Counted from the first letter of the stretch, positions 44,284-53,451 are shown. The stretch: DNA of 64,000 nucleotides from Bradyrhizobium sp. NFR13 (GCF_900114605.1 NZ_FOTP01000004.1:310001-374000), one strand, 5' to 3'. Program-made: numbers and translations. Notes: generated by a model from the sequence alone, not told the origin.

Positions 44284-45544
44284 CCGCGCCGCGATCCTTC
44301 TGCTGACGCTGTGCAGCGTTGGCACGCTTGCCGCGCCTTCGCTGCCAGCCCGGGCCGAAAAACCGCAATCCATTGCGCGCGAATTCTCTGTCGAAAAGCT
44401 GCTGGCGCTCGATCGCTACTTTCTCGACATGGTCGCGGAGCGGAAGATCCCCGGCGCGGTGGTGCTGGTGCAGCAGCACGGCAAGCCTGTCTATTTTGAT
44501 ATGTTCGGCAATCTCGATAGCGGGCATCCGATGACCAGGGATGCGATCTTCCGCCTGTATTCGATGTCGAAGCCGATCACCTCGGTGGCCGCGATGATGC
44601 TGGCCGAGGATGGCAAACTGCGCCTCGACGATCCCGTTGCGAAGTATATCCCGGCCTTCGCGAGGGCGAAGGTGGGCGTTGACGTCAAAGGCGGCGACGA
44701 ACACGCCACATTCGGTCTCGTGCCGCTGCAACGACCGATCACCATCGCGGATTTGCTCAAGCACACATCGGGTATCACCTACGGCTTCTATGGCGACGAT
44801 CCCGCGCGCAAACGTTATGCGCAGCTCGATATCTTCGGTCGTGACTGGGACAATGCCTCCTGGGCCGATCGCATCGCGCAGCTTCCGCTCGCCGAGCAGC
44901 CCGGCACGTTATGGGACTACGGCCATTCCACCGACATTCTCGGCCGCGTCATCGAGGTGGTGTCCGGCCAATCGCTGTCCCATTTCCTTAAGAGCCGGCT
45001 GTTCGATCCGCTGGGGATGACAGATACGTCATTCTACATCACCGACCTGCGGCATCGGGTGCGTGTCGCCGAACCTTTCGCGTCCGATCGCATGGTCGGG
45101 CCGGTGATCGGCATGCACGATCCCGCCGAGGTCATGCAATGGGAGGCGGGAGGCTCCGGTCTGGTCGGCACGATCTCGGACTATGCGCGCTTCCTGCAGA
45201 TGCTGCTGAAAGGCGGCACGCTGGACGGCAGACGCTATCTTACGCCCGAGAGCGTGGCTGAGATGACGCGCGATCACATCGGTCCCGGCAGCGGCGTGAA
45301 ACGCGACTATTATTACTTTCCCGGCGCCGCCAGCGGCTTTGGCTATGGCTTTGCGGTGCGCACCAAAGAGCTTGCCAGCGAACCCGGGCCAATCGGCGAA
45401 TATCGCTGGGATGGCGTCGGTGGCACCTTCTTCTGGGTCGATCCTGCCGACGACATGTTCGTGCTGGTAATGACGCAGGCACCATCGCAACGCTGGCGGA
45501 TGGAGACCGACGTGCGAAAGATCGTGTATGAGGCGCTGGAGTAA
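44264..45544 (+). CDS. Secreted serine hydrolase, class C beta-lactamase fold (second of two)
   Basis: 426 aa. ATG 44264 lies inside the last codons of the preceding paralogue (20-base overlap), implying coupled translation. Signal peptide ~1-30 (RAAILLLTLCSVGTLAAPSLPARA). It shares with its neighbour the blocks KIPGAVVLVQQHGKPVY, IFRLYSMSKPITSVAAMMLAEDGKL (S-M-S-K nucleophile), LLKHTSGITYGFYGD, GTLWDYGHSTDILGRVIE and YYFPGAASGFGYGFAVRT. Probably arose by tandem duplication. Substrate unknown; likely an ester or peptide in the periplasm. Confidence 0.92.
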   Translation: MKRWRNSRAAILLLTLCSVGTLAAPSLPARAEKPQSIAREFSVEKLLALDRYFLDMVAERKIPGAVVLVQQHGKPVYFDMFGNLDSGHPMTRDAIFRLYSMSKPITSVAAMMLAEDGKLRLDDPVAKYIPAFARAKVGVDVKGGDEHATFGLVPLQRPITIADLLKHTSGITYGFYGDDPARKRYAQLDIFGRDWDNASWADRIAQLPLAEQPGTLWDYGHSTDILGRVIEVVSGQSLSHFLKSRLFDPLGMTDTSFYITDLRHRVRVAEPFASDRMVGPVIGMHDPAEVMQWEAGGSGLVGTISDYARFLQMLLKGGTLDGRRYLTPESVAEMTRDHIGPGSGVKRDYYYFPGAASGFGYGFAVRTKELASEPGPIGEYRWDGVGGTFFWVDPADDMFVLVMTQAPSQRWRMETDVRKIVYEALE

Positions 45545-45580
45545 GAGGTAGTTCTTCAGCGTCGCAGGATACGCGGTTTG

Positions 45581-45677
45581 TCATCACCCGCGAAAGCGGG
45601 TGATCCAGTAAAAGCCGGTCGGAGTAGTTATCACCGGCTCCCCGTTTACTGGATCGCCCGGTCAAGCCGGGCGATGA
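45581..45677. repeat. Composite palindromic element of three nested hairpins
   Basis: ATCACCCGC-gaaa-GCGGGTGAT (45583-45604), GATCCAGTAAA / TTTACTGGATC (about 45603 and 45646) and ATCGCCCGG-tcaag-CCGGGCGAT (45653-45675). It separates the converging hydrolase and threonine aldolase genes and could terminate both transcripts. Confidence 0.75.
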
Positions 45678-45687
45678 CAGCCAGAGC

Positions 45688-46755
45688 TCACACGCTCCGC
45701 ACGATGTCGCGCACGAGACCTAACGTCTCCTCGATCATCTCGGCTGTCACATCCAGATGCGTACAGGCGCGGATGCGGCCGTCCATCGTGGCGAGCAGCA
45801 CACCCTTCGCGCGCAACGCTTTCACCATATCTGCACCGCTGATGCCGGCGCCTGCAGGATCGAAGAAGACGAGATTGGTCTCCGGCTGCTGCACCACGAC
45901 GCCATTGATCTGCGCCAGCCCGCTGGCGAGCATGCGTGCATTGGCGTGATCGTCGGCGAGACGCTCGACGTGATGATCGAGCGCATGGATGCAGGCGGCG
46001 GCAACGATGCCGGCCTGCCGCATCGACCCGCCGAGTCCCTGCTTCCAGCGCCACACGGCATCGATGTAGTCGCGCGTTCCGGCCAGTACGGCGCCGACGG
46101 GGGCGCCGAGTCCCTTGCTGAAATCGATCCAGACTGAGTCCCAGCCGTCGGACATCTTGCGCGCACCGATGCCGGTGGCGACACACGCATTCAGTAGCCG
46201 TGCGCCATCCATATGCGTGGCCAAGCTGCGATCGCGCGCAATGGTGACGATCGCGTCGAGATCGGTTTTCGACCAGATCGTGCCACCGCCGATATTGGCG
46301 GTCTGCTCGACACTGACCACGGTCTGCGCCGCTTCGTAGCGCGTGCGCGGATGCAGTGCGGAGCGCAGTGTGTCGGGGGTGAATTTGCCATCGGCGCCAT
46401 CAAGCCCGGTGATCTGGAAACCGCCCAGCGCGGCATGGGTGCCGCCTTCGCGCGACAGAATATGCGCGGTGCGATGTGCGAGAATCTCGTCGCCGGGCCG
46501 GCAATGCACCAGCAGGCCGGCGACGTTGCACATGGTGCCCGATGGCATGAACACCGCGGCTTCCTTGCCGAGCAGATCGGCAACGCGGTCGCACAGCGAG
46601 TTGACAGTGGGATCATCACCGACTTGTTCATCGCCGACTTCTGCGGAGGCCATCGCCGCGCGCATCGCTGCGGTTGGACGCGTCTGCGTGTCAGACAGCA
46701 GGTTGATGCGGACCGTTGGCTGTGACGGATCGGGGCGGGCAGGGGTGAAGGGCAT
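45688..46755 (-). CDS. ltaE: Low-specificity threonine aldolase family protein
   Basis: 355 aa. PLP-dependent fold-type I enzyme that splits L-threonine or allo-threonine to glycine and acetaldehyde. Features: NLLSDTQTRPTAAMRAAMASAEVGDEQVGDDPTVNSLCDRVADLLGKEAAVFMPSGTMCN (diagnostic N-terminal block), MDGARLLNACVATG (the Asp that contacts PLP nitrogen) and WIDFSKGLGAPVGAVLAG with the Schiff-base Lys. Cytoplasmic. Downstream of rpsD on the same strand but separated from it by a strong terminator, so independently expressed. Confidence 0.92.
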   Translation of the reverse strand: MPFTPARPDPSQPTVRINLLSDTQTRPTAAMRAAMASAEVGDEQVGDDPTVNSLCDRVADLLGKEAAVFMPSGTMCNVAGLLVHCRPGDEILAHRTAHILSREGGTHAALGGFQITGLDGADGKFTPDTLRSALHPRTRYEAAQTVVSVEQTANIGGGTIWSKTDLDAIVTIARDRSLATHMDGARLLNACVATGIGARKMSDGWDSVWIDFSKGLGAPVGAVLAGTRDYIDAVWRWKQGLGGSMRQAGIVAAACIHALDHHVERLADDHANARMLASGLAQINGVVVQQPETNLVFFDPAGAGISGADMVKALRAKGVLLATMDGRIRACTHLDVTAEMIEETLGLVRDIVRSV

Positions 46756-46793
46756 GGTGACGTCCGTGTTCGTGAGTGCCGAGCTTACACAAC

Positions 46794-46822
46794 AAAAAAG
46801 GCCCCGGAAAATCCGGGGCCTT
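46794..46822 (-). terminator. Rho-independent terminator of rpsD
   Basis: AAGGCCCCGG and CCGGGGCCTT pair around AAAAT. On the minus strand the stem is followed by a run of T (six A at 46794-46799 on the plus strand), 24 bases past the rpsD stop. This is the clearest intrinsic terminator in the window. Confidence 0.85.
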
Positions 46823-46845
46823 GATTGCGTCTGCGCCGTCAGAAA

Positions 46846-47463
46846 TTAGCGCGAATAGAATTCGACGATCAGATGCGGTTCCATCTGCACGGCGAACGGA
46901 ACATCCGACAGCTGCGGAATGCGGATGAACTTGGCGGTCATCTTGCTGTGGTCGGTTTCGACGTAATCGGGAACGTCGCGCTCGCCGAGCTGGCTGGCTT
47001 CCAGAACGAAAGCGAGCTGCTTGGAGGCTTCCTTGATCTCGACGACATCGCCGACCTTGACCAGGTAGCTGGAAATGTTGACGCGCTTGCCATTCACCTT
47101 GACGTGGCCGTGGTTGATGAATTGACGGGCGGCGAACATGGTGGAGACGAACTTGGCGCGATACACGACCGTGTCGAGGCGGCGCTCGAGCAGGCCGATC
47201 AGGTTCTCACCGGTGTCGCCCTTGAGGCGCGAAGCCTCGACATACACGGCGTAGAACTGGCGCTCGGAAATGTTGGCGTAATAGCCCTTCAGCTTCTGCT
47301 TGGCGCGCAGCTGCGTGCCGAAGTCCGAGAGCTTGCCCTTGCGGCGCTGGCCGTGCTGGCCGGGGCCGTATTCACGCTTGTTGACCGGAGACTTGGGGCG
47401 ACCCCAAATGTTCTGGCCCATACGGCGGTCGATTTTGTACTTGGCTTCACTACGCTTTGTCAT
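46846..47463 (-). CDS. rpsD: 30S ribosomal protein S4
   Basis: 205 aa, the standard alphaproteobacterial length. [62 protein letters not shown] is the typical start, and the S4 RNA-binding domain is [36 protein letters not shown]. Primary 16S rRNA-binding protein that starts assembly of the small-subunit body. It is a single-gene unit with a good terminator. The 297-base region upstream (47464-47760) has no gene but a perfect 9-bp hairpin. Confidence 0.98.
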   Translation of the reverse strand: MTKRSEAKYKIDRRMGQNIWGRPKSPVNKREYGPGQHGQRRKGKLSDFGTQLRAKQKLKGYYANISERQFYAVYVEASRLKGDTGENLIGLLERRLDTVVYRAKFVSTMFAARQFINHGHVKVNGKRVNISSYLVKVGDVVEIKEASKQLAFVLEASQLGERDVPDYVETDHSKMTAKFIRIPQLSDVPFAVQMEPHLIVEFYSR

Positions 47464-47614
47464 CGCGTCCTCGATGGCTAATGGTGGATGTGAGGAGACG
47501 CGCCCTCCTGTGTACCGGGATCAGTCCATGGTCTGAAAACAGAGGTCTGGAAAATCTCGGCACCGACAGGTTCATTCCCAAAGCTGGGCGGAGAACCACG
47601 GGTGCGAAACGCTT

Positions 47615-47636
47615 CGCGGGCCGAAAACGGCCCGCG
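47615..47636. repeat. Perfect 9-bp GC hairpin upstream of rpsD
   Basis: CGCGGGCCG-aaaa-CGGCCCGCG, in the 297-base gap between rpsD and the aldolase gene. Read on the minus strand it lies between the aldolase stop (47761) and the rpsD start, so it is either the aldolase-operon terminator, though without a T-run, or part of the rpsD leader. Nothing else is seen in this gap. Confidence 0.6.
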
Positions 47637-47760
47637 AGCAAGGCGGTTTCTAGGGGCAGAGCCCGGTTATGTCAATTGAAAGACAGGCTTTTTGCCGTTT
47701 GGCGGGCTTATAGCGCCAATCCGGCCGATTTTGGCGCAAAATCGATCTCGAAAGGGCAGT

Positions 47761-48531
47761 TTACCGTCTGATCCCCTCGAATCCGGCGGCGATTCCGCGC
47801 TGGAACAGTGACCAGTCGAAGCCCAGCGCCAGGGCCACATAGCCCCGTTCGATCATGGCATTGCCCATATCGGCATTCAGCGCCGCGCCGCCCAGCGGGA
47901 CACCACTTTTGAGGATTCCCGCCTCGGCCTTGGTGACCAGCGCCTGCACCTCGGGATCGCCTGGCTGGCCGCGTTTGCCGATCGAGGTGGCGAGGTCGCC
48001 GACACCGATCACCGCGATGTCGATGCCCGGAGTGGCCATGATCTCGTCGATGCGGTTCACGGCATCGATATGCTCGATGGTGATCATACAGATCATGCTG
48101 TCATCGGCGCGGGCCATATAGTTGGGCATGCCCACGTTCCAGCGGAATGGCGCATGGAATGGCCCCCACAGCCGCTCTCCGGTAGGCGGATAGCGCAGGC
48201 TGCGGACGGCTTTTGCAGCGTCGTCGGCGCTGTTGATCATCGGGACGTTGATGCCCATGGCGCCGAAATCCATCGGCGCTTTTGCCAGCCATGGCTCGTT
48301 GGCGGCGATCCGCACCAATGGCGTGCAGGGCGTACCTGCGGTGGCCATGATCATCCCGTGGGCTGTGTTGAGATCGATCGGGCCGTGTTCGAGATCAACG
48401 ATGATCCAGTCCAGCGTCTGCGCCATGATGCACACGGTCTGGATCGACGGGATGGTGGCGATGGCCCCGAAGGTGGGGCGGCCCTCGCGCCATTTCTGCT
48501 TGAGGTCGTGAAATGGCGCGGGGGTCGTCAT
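47761..48531 (-). CDS. HpcH/HpaI-family class II aldolase
   Basis: 256 aa. Start at ATG 48531 because GAAGGA lies at a suitable distance upstream; a GTG at 48540 is too close to it. TIM-barrel aldolase features: TFGAIATIPSIQTVCIMAQTLDWIIVDLEHGPIDL (catalytic His), TPLVRIAANEPW (substrate Arg), MITIEHIDAV and GIDIAVIGVGDLATSIG (metal-binding Glu and Asp). Members cleave 4-hydroxy-2-oxo acids to pyruvate and an aldehyde. Substrate unknown. A cupin gene precedes it by 20 bases on the same strand. Confidence 0.92.
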   Translation of the reverse strand: MTTPAPFHDLKQKWREGRPTFGAIATIPSIQTVCIMAQTLDWIIVDLEHGPIDLNTAHGMIMATAGTPCTPLVRIAANEPWLAKAPMDFGAMGINVPMINSADDAAKAVRSLRYPPTGERLWGPFHAPFRWNVGMPNYMARADDSMICMITIEHIDAVNRIDEIMATPGIDIAVIGVGDLATSIGKRGQPGDPEVQALVTKAEAGILKSGVPLGGAALNADMGNAMIERGYVALALGFDWSLFQRGIAAGFEGIRR

Positions 48532-48551
48532 CTGCAGCACATTCCTTCGAT

Positions 48552-48935
48552 TTATTTGGCGGCTTCCGCGAGCGGCTTGCCCTTGGTGATAATATAGACG
48601 CCGAGCACCTTCATCGGCTTGTCTCCGGATGCGCGTGCATCGTGTACGGTGCCGGCGGGGATCTGATAGCTGTCGCCGGCCTTCAATTTCAGCGGCGGCT
48701 TGCCATCAATCACGAGCTCCAGTTCACCCTCCAGCACATAGCCGGTTTCGGCTCCGGGATGCGTGTGCCGTCCCGATGCGCCGCCGACCGGAATCTCGGC
48801 AATTGCGGTGACGGTCTCGTAGCCGTCCGGGAATTCGACCTTCTGTAGCGGCGTACGCTTGATGCCTTGTGCGGAGACCGTGCCGATGCCGGCAATCGTC
48901 GCAATGGTCAGACCGAGTATGACTTTCTTGAGCAT
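48552..48935 (-). CDS. Secreted small cupin protein
   Basis: 127 aa. Signal peptide ~1-22 (KKVILGLTIATIAGIGTVSA-QG). A single cupin_2 domain holds GRHTHPGAETGYVLEGELELVIDGKP (metal ligands His, His and Glu in HTH...E) and GDSYQIPAGTVHDA (final His). Probably binds a metal in the periplasm; function unknown. Lies upstream of the aldolase with 20 bases between coding regions. Confidence 0.9.
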   Translation of the reverse strand: MLKKVILGLTIATIAGIGTVSAQGIKRTPLQKVEFPDGYETVTAIAEIPVGGASGRHTHPGAETGYVLEGELELVIDGKPPLKLKAGDSYQIPAGTVHDARASGDKPMKVLGVYIITKGKPLAEAAK

Positions 48936-48993
48936 TGTTCTTCCTCCCTGGGAGTCGGGAGACTACCAGTGCGCAAGCGACTGTCGAGGGGTG

Positions 48994-49788
48994 CTATGCC
49001 GCGACCTGTCCGCCGAAGAACGGCGCCAGTGCTTCCGGCCAGGCGTGGCGCTTGCCGGACGTGTAGAGCAGCACGGCATCGCCGGGTGGCACGCCGGGCT
49101 GATGATCGCCGATCAGGCCGACCACGCGCCGTGCGATGGCGGGAGCCGGATCGATCCATGCCACCGGCCAGGGCGCGATGCGATTGAGGTGGTCGAGCAA
49201 CAGCGGATAATGCGTACAGGCGAGCACGATCGTGTCGGTGCGGGCACCGGCGGCGTCCTGCACGAAGCAGGGCGCGATCTCGCGAAACAGATCGGCGTCG
49301 TCGATGCCTTGGCCGCCGAGTGCGCCTTCCGCCAGTGCGGCGAGTTCGGCGGAGCCGACCAGCGTGACGATGCAGCCGCCGCCGAATTCGCGGATCAGCG
49401 TCTGGGTATATTCGCGCTTCACGGTGCCTGACGTGCCGAGCACGGAGACGCGCTTGCTGACCGAGCGCGCGCAGGCCGGCTTGATCGCCGGCACGGTGCC
49501 GACAAAGGGCACGGCATAGGCGGCGCGCAGATGGCTGAGCACCAGCGTCGAGGCCGTGTTGCAGGCGATCACCACGAGATCCGGTCGGTGCGCAGCGATC
49601 AGTTCGCCCATCAGGGGCACCACGCGGCCGATCAGCGCCTCCTCGGTGTGCTGGCCGTAGGGAAAGAACGCATCATCGGCCACATAGACATAGCGGGCAT
49701 CCGGACGCGCCTTCGCGATCTCGCGCTGGACGGTGAGGCCGCCGAGACCGGAGTCGAACACAAGGATGGTGGGACGCGTCGGCATCAT
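48994..49788 (-). CDS. murI: Glutamate racemase
   Basis: 264 aa. Supplies D-glutamate for peptidoglycan. The two catalytic cysteines are present: C76 in [13 protein letters not shown] and C191 in [27 protein letters not shown] at the start and [13 protein letters not shown] complete the pattern. Cytoplasmic. Two adjacent ATG codons (49786 and 49783) can serve as start. In this family of genomes it commonly lies near rpsD, as here. Confidence 0.96.
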   Translation of the reverse strand: MMPTRPTILVFDSGLGGLTVQREIAKARPDARYVYVADDAFFPYGQHTEEALIGRVVPLMGELIAAHRPDLVVIACNTASTLVLSHLRAAYAVPFVGTVPAIKPACARSVSKRVSVLGTSGTVKREYTQTLIREFGGGCIVTLVGSAELAALAEGALGGQGIDDADLFREIAPCFVQDAAGARTDTIVLACTHYPLLLDHLNRIAPWPVAWIDPAPAIARRVVGLIGDHQPGVPPGDAVLLYTSGKRHAWPEALAPFFGGQVAA

Positions 49789-49884
49789 GAGAGCCTAGGG
49801 GAGGATGGTTACTGCGGAGTTGCTGCGGGTCTGGCAATCAAGACAGGGGCATTCGGGCTTTTTCGGGAAGGGCGGCGGCTCTTA

Positions 49885-50082
49885 ACCTCTCCCCGTCCTT
49901 TACGGGGAGAGGTCGCCCGGCGTAGCGCAGCGAAGCCGGGCGGGTGAGGGGCATGGCACGCGCTCACCGCTTGTTGCGCTCTCTCGGATCGGAATCTTCG
50001 ATCCGAAAACGAGACGCTTAGGACAGGCCAATGCCTCGCCCCTCACCCCACCCCTCTCCCCGCGCAAGATGCGGGGAGAGGG
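49885..50082. repeat. Composite palindromic region made of two CCTCTCCCC hairpins
   Basis: ACCTCTCCCCGT-cctt t-ACGGGGAGAGGT (49885-49913) and CCCTCTCCCCGC / GCGGGGAGAGGG (50052-50082) are two copies of one hairpin. Between them GGGTGAGGGGC near 49940 pairs with GCCCCTCACCC near 50038, so the whole ~200 bases can fold as one structure. It takes up most of the 318-base gap between murI and the MOSC gene; no gene is seen. Confidence 0.75.
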
Positions 50083-50106
50083 AGCGCTCTCACGCATCTC
50101 GACCTG

Positions 50107-50649
50107 TTACACCGGCGCTAGCGGCTGCCGCGCTCCGGCCGGTAACTCGACCTCTATCGCGTCGCCCGCTGCTACTTCGCCGTCGGCAACGACAACCGCC
50201 ATCACTCCGGCCTTGCAGATGACGTTGCCATCAGCGTCGCGATCTTGCGTCGCTGCCTTCAATCCCTGCTGAAAGCGATCCATCAGCACACAGGGCTCGC
50301 GCAGGCCGGTGAGTTCGATCACCGCATGTGTGCCCAGATGCAGCCGCGTGCCGGTCGGCAGTGCGGCGAGGTCGATCCCCGATGTGGTGACATTCTCGCC
50401 GAGATCGCCGGGCTGGATCGTGAAGCCCTTGGCGCGCAATTCGTCGAACAGCTCGCACGGGATCAGATGCACCTGGCGCAGGTTCGGCCGGGTTGGATCG
50501 TGGCGGCGATCGTAGCGGTGCTTCACCAATGCGCCCATATGGCCGTCGCCTTCGACGCCGAGGCCCGCGAGCAGGCGGATGCTCAGGCTCGGCGTCTTGC
50601 TGAAGTGATGGCCGCGCCGCAGGCATACGGCGGCGACGCGGCTCATCAT
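50107..50649 (-). CDS. MOSC-domain protein
   Basis: 180 aa from the ATG pair at 50649/50646, four bases after the purB stop. MOSC sulfur-carrier fold: LRQVHLIPCELFDELRAKGFTIQPGDLGENVTTSGIDLAALPTGTRLHLGTHAVIELTGLREPC, with the conserved GDLGEN and the Cys in LREPC that carries sulfur. MOSC domains act in molybdenum-cofactor sulfuration or N-hydroxylated-compound reduction. Its neighbour purB is unrelated in function, but the 4-base spacing implies one transcript. Confidence 0.92.
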   Translation of the reverse strand: MMSRVAAVCLRRGHHFSKTPSLSIRLLAGLGVEGDGHMGALVKHRYDRRHDPTRPNLRQVHLIPCELFDELRAKGFTIQPGDLGENVTTSGIDLAALPTGTRLHLGTHAVIELTGLREPCVLMDRFQQGLKAATQDRDADGNVICKAGVMAVVVADGEVAAGDAIEVELPAGARQPLAPV

Positions 50650-50653
50650 GCGA

Positions 50654-51961
50654 TCAGCTTGCGCCAAACACGCGCTTGAAGATCGTGTCCACATGCTTGA
50701 GGTGATAGCCGAGATCGAATTTCTCGGAGATTTCGTCGTCGGTGAGATATTTCTTCACCTCGGGATCGTTCTTCAGCAGCGTCTGGAAGTCGCCTTCGCC
50801 GCGCCAGACCGGCATCGCGTTGCGCTGCACCAGCTTGTAGCTGTCCTCGCGCGACGCGCCCTTCTGCGTCAGCGCGATCAGCACGCGCTGCGAATGCACG
50901 AGGCCGCCGAGACGGTCGAGATTCTTCTGCATGTTGGCGGGATAGACCAGCAGCTTCTCGATCACGCCGGCCATGCGGTTGAGCGCGAAGTCGAGGGTCA
51001 CGGTGGCGTCGGGGCCGAACATGCGCTCGGCGGAGGAGTGCGAGATATCGCGCTCGTGCCACAGCACGACGTTTTCCAGCGCCGGCGTCACATAGGCGCG
51101 CACCATGCGGGCAAGGCCGGTGATGTTCTCGGTCAGCACCGGGTTGCGCTTGTGCGGCATCGCCGACGAGCCCTTTTGGCCTTCGGAGAAGAACTCCTCG
51201 GCTTCCAGCACTTCGGTGCGCTGCATGTGGCGGATTTCGACGGCAAGGCGCTCCATCGACGAGGCGATGACGCCGAGCGTGGCGAAGAACATCGCGTGGC
51301 GGTCGCGCGGGATCACCTGGGTCGAGATCGGCTCCGGCACGAGGCCCATTGCTTTCGCGACATGTTCTTCGACACGCGGATCGATCTGCGCGAAGGTGCC
51401 GACGGCGCCGGAGATCGCGCAGGTCGCGACTTCCTTGCGCGCGGCGACGAGGCGCTCGCGGTTGCGGGTGAATTCGGCATAGGCATAAGCGAGCTTGAGA
51501 CCGAAGGTGACCGGCTCGGCATGGATGCCATGCGAGCGGCCGATGGTCGGCGTCATCTTGTGCTCGAAGGCGCGGGTCTTCAGAGCGGCGAGCAGGCGGT
51601 CGATATCGGCGATCAGGATATCGGCGCAGCGCGTGAGCTGCACGTTGAGGCAGGTGTCGAGCACATCCGACGACGTCATGCCCTGATGCACGAAGCGCGC
51701 TTCCGGCCCGACGATCTCGGCCAGATGAGTCAGGAAGGCGATCACGTCATGCTTGGTCTCGCGCTCGATCTCGTCGATGCGCTCCACATTGAAGGTGGCG
51801 TCCTTGGCCTTGGCCCAGATCGTCTTCGCCGCATCCTTCGGAATGGTGCCCAGTTCCGCCAGCGCATCGGCGGCATGCGCCTCGATCTCGAACCAGATCT
51901 TGAAGCGGGTCTGCGGCTCCCAAATGGAGGCCATTTCCGGACGGGTATAGCGAGGGATCAT
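50654..51961 (-). CDS. purB: Adenylosuccinate lyase
   Basis: 435 aa. Catalyses two steps of purine synthesis: SAICAR to AICAR and adenylosuccinate to AMP. Fumarase/aspartase superfamily motifs: VHQGMTSSDVLDTCLNVQL, TPTIGRSHGIHAEPVTFGLKLA (catalytic His) and the signature GSSAMPHKRNPVLTENITGLARM with the catalytic flexible Ser loop. MIPRYTRPEMASIWEPQTRFKIWFEIE is the common start. The window thus holds purC, purS, purQ, purL and purB at separate loci. Confidence 0.97.
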   Translation of the reverse strand: MIPRYTRPEMASIWEPQTRFKIWFEIEAHAADALAELGTIPKDAAKTIWAKAKDATFNVERIDEIERETKHDVIAFLTHLAEIVGPEARFVHQGMTSSDVLDTCLNVQLTRCADILIADIDRLLAALKTRAFEHKMTPTIGRSHGIHAEPVTFGLKLAYAYAEFTRNRERLVAARKEVATCAISGAVGTFAQIDPRVEEHVAKAMGLVPEPISTQVIPRDRHAMFFATLGVIASSMERLAVEIRHMQRTEVLEAEEFFSEGQKGSSAMPHKRNPVLTENITGLARMVRAYVTPALENVVLWHERDISHSSAERMFGPDATVTLDFALNRMAGVIEKLLVYPANMQKNLDRLGGLVHSQRVLIALTQKGASREDSYKLVQRNAMPVWRGEGDFQTLLKNDPEVKKYLTDDEISEKFDLGYHLKHVDTIFKRVFGAS

Positions 51962-52059
51962 CGACGTCTCTGACTGTTGGGGGTTACGCCGCGCTTTAGC
52001 AGATCGGGGCGGGGGAGGCCACCTCAGAAGCGTCCGGAGGACTGATTTTCCTGCCGAAT

Positions 52060-52848
52060 TCAGGGCTTTGGCAGCCTCGTCGTAACCGCCATGAAACGCC
52101 GGTTCGGCCCGGCGTGGAATTCATGGGCGTCCACGGTCTCCACTAGCACGGCCAGCGTTTGCGCGCCGTCCTTGGCCTGGTGATGATAGACTTCCGCAAT
52201 CCCGTACGCGGTCACGCAGCGGCGGCGCTTCGGTAATTGCTTGTCCTGCGCCAGTGTGACGGGCGCGGCGCCATCGATGCTCATCTGCAGCTTCGCGCCG
52301 GTGACGATGATGCTGCCAGTGGTGCCGCGGCCGCCGGCGCCGTAACATGATGCCTTGCCGAGTGCCTGATCGGAGATCGTCAGAAGCAACTTGCGGCCGT
52401 CAGGCAAAGTGATGGCCTGCGTGGCGGCGAGCGGCTTCGGGTCCATCTGATAGATGCCGATCTCGTCCAAATCCATCGACGGCTTGCCGGCGAAGCGTGT
52501 GCCGGGCTCGGTGATACCAAGCTTGTCGAGCGTCGGCTTTGCCTTCGCCATCAGTTCGGCGCGCACCGCGTCCACCTCGCGCTCGTCATCGTCCTTGGTG
52601 CGGATGGAGAAGGGCGAGCCCTTGACGAAATCATCCTTGCCTGTGTCGATCAGCTGAATGTCGGCGACGATCTCGGTGGCGTCATAGAGCTGGGTATATT
52701 GTTCGAAAGCGAAATGCCTGCCGTCCGGCGAGAAGCCGATGATTTTTCGCGCAGCGGCGTCACCGGCGTGAGCCGCGCTCAGCAGGGCGATGGGAAGCAG
52801 GGCGATAGCGAAGGCGCGCGTCGCGCCCATGATCCATGGATATGTCAT
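52060..52848 (-). CDS. DUF2259-type secreted protein
   Basis: 262 aa. Signal peptide ~1-28 (RAFAIALLPIALLSAAHA-GDA); ATG 52848 or 52830 may be used. RKIIGFSPDGRHFAFEQY resembles the start of predicted secreted DUF2259 proteins, with YGIAEVYHHQAKDGAQTLAVLVETVDAHEFHAGPNRRFMAVTTRL at the end. Role unknown; periplasmic. Transcribed in the same direction as purB but 98 bases upstream of it. Confidence 0.8.
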   Translation of the reverse strand: MTYPWIMGATRAFAIALLPIALLSAAHAGDAAARKIIGFSPDGRHFAFEQYTQLYDATEIVADIQLIDTGKDDFVKGSPFSIRTKDDDEREVDAVRAELMAKAKPTLDKLGITEPGTRFAGKPSMDLDEIGIYQMDPKPLAATQAITLPDGRKLLLTISDQALGKASCYGAGGRGTTGSIIVTGAKLQMSIDGAAPVTLAQDKQLPKRRRCVTAYGIAEVYHHQAKDGAQTLAVLVETVDAHEFHAGPNRRFMAVTTRLPKP

Positions 52849-52961
52849 GGGCTTTGGTCGCGCATGGCGACTGAAAGTTCACGCGGGTGAGGAGGCTTAC
52901 TCTGGCTCAGTCATCGCATTACGCTGCGCTCCGTGCCGGACCGGCCTGCCGCTTGTGCGAC

Positions 52962-53420
52962 CTACATAGGCCCTTCGATGAAGCGTTTCGGGAAGAGGTC
53001 TTGCCCGGCGTCCTTGAACAGGAAATTGGTGAGGTACCATCCCCGGCTGGTCATTTTGTACGTGAAGCGAAAATAGATGAAGCCGGTCTTTTCGAAATAG
53101 GCGTAATGGATGATCTGGCGCAGCGCGCCGCCATAGTCCTTGTCGTAGACCTTCTTGCCGAAGTCGAACTTCCTGCCCTCGAATGCCTTCAGCCCGCGCT
53201 CAAGCTTCTTTGCAGTGTCGGGTTGTCCGACCGTTTCGGACAGCTTGTGTGCAGCATCGTGAAATTTGTTCTGGGTGATCAGCGTAAACGTCTCGTTCGC
53301 GAAGCGATCGGGATCATCAACGGGCAAAGCGGCAGCGAAGGCAGCGGAGCCGGTCAGGCAAAGAAAGATAGCAAGGAACGAGAGCAGACGGATATGCACG
53401 GTGACCTCATGGGATTGCAT
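52962..53420 (-). CDS. Small secreted protein of unknown function
   Basis: 152 aa from ATG 53420; the GTG at 53399 is an alternative. Signal peptide HIRLLSFLAIFLCLTGSAAFA, then a compact mainly alpha+beta domain (FANETFTLITQNKFHDAAHKLSETV, GALRQIIHYAYFEKTGFIYFRFTYKMTSRGWYLTNFLFKD). The general pattern resembles DUF4019/DUF3887-like periplasmic proteins with a W-x-L-x-x-F-x-F end, but I cannot assign a family. It is 31 bases downstream of rpe on the same strand and could share its transcript. Confidence 0.75.
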   Translation of the reverse strand: MQSHEVTVHIRLLSFLAIFLCLTGSAAFAAALPVDDPDRFANETFTLITQNKFHDAAHKLSETVGQPDTAKKLERGLKAFEGRKFDFGKKVYDKDYGGALRQIIHYAYFEKTGFIYFRFTYKMTSRGWYLTNFLFKDAGQDLFPKRFIEGPM

Positions 53421-53451
53421 GAGGCTCGCTATCTGAGTCCTCGTCTTCGGG

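Noticed and set aside
47464-47760. tRNA or small gene upstream of rpsD
   Set aside because: No T-arm GGTTCGA-type motif or clover-leaf pairing, and no open frame with coding character; only one GC hairpin.
49885-50082. CRISPR array
   Set aside because: Only two copies of a hairpin, with no regular spacer length or further repeats; they belong to a palindromic element family seen elsewhere.
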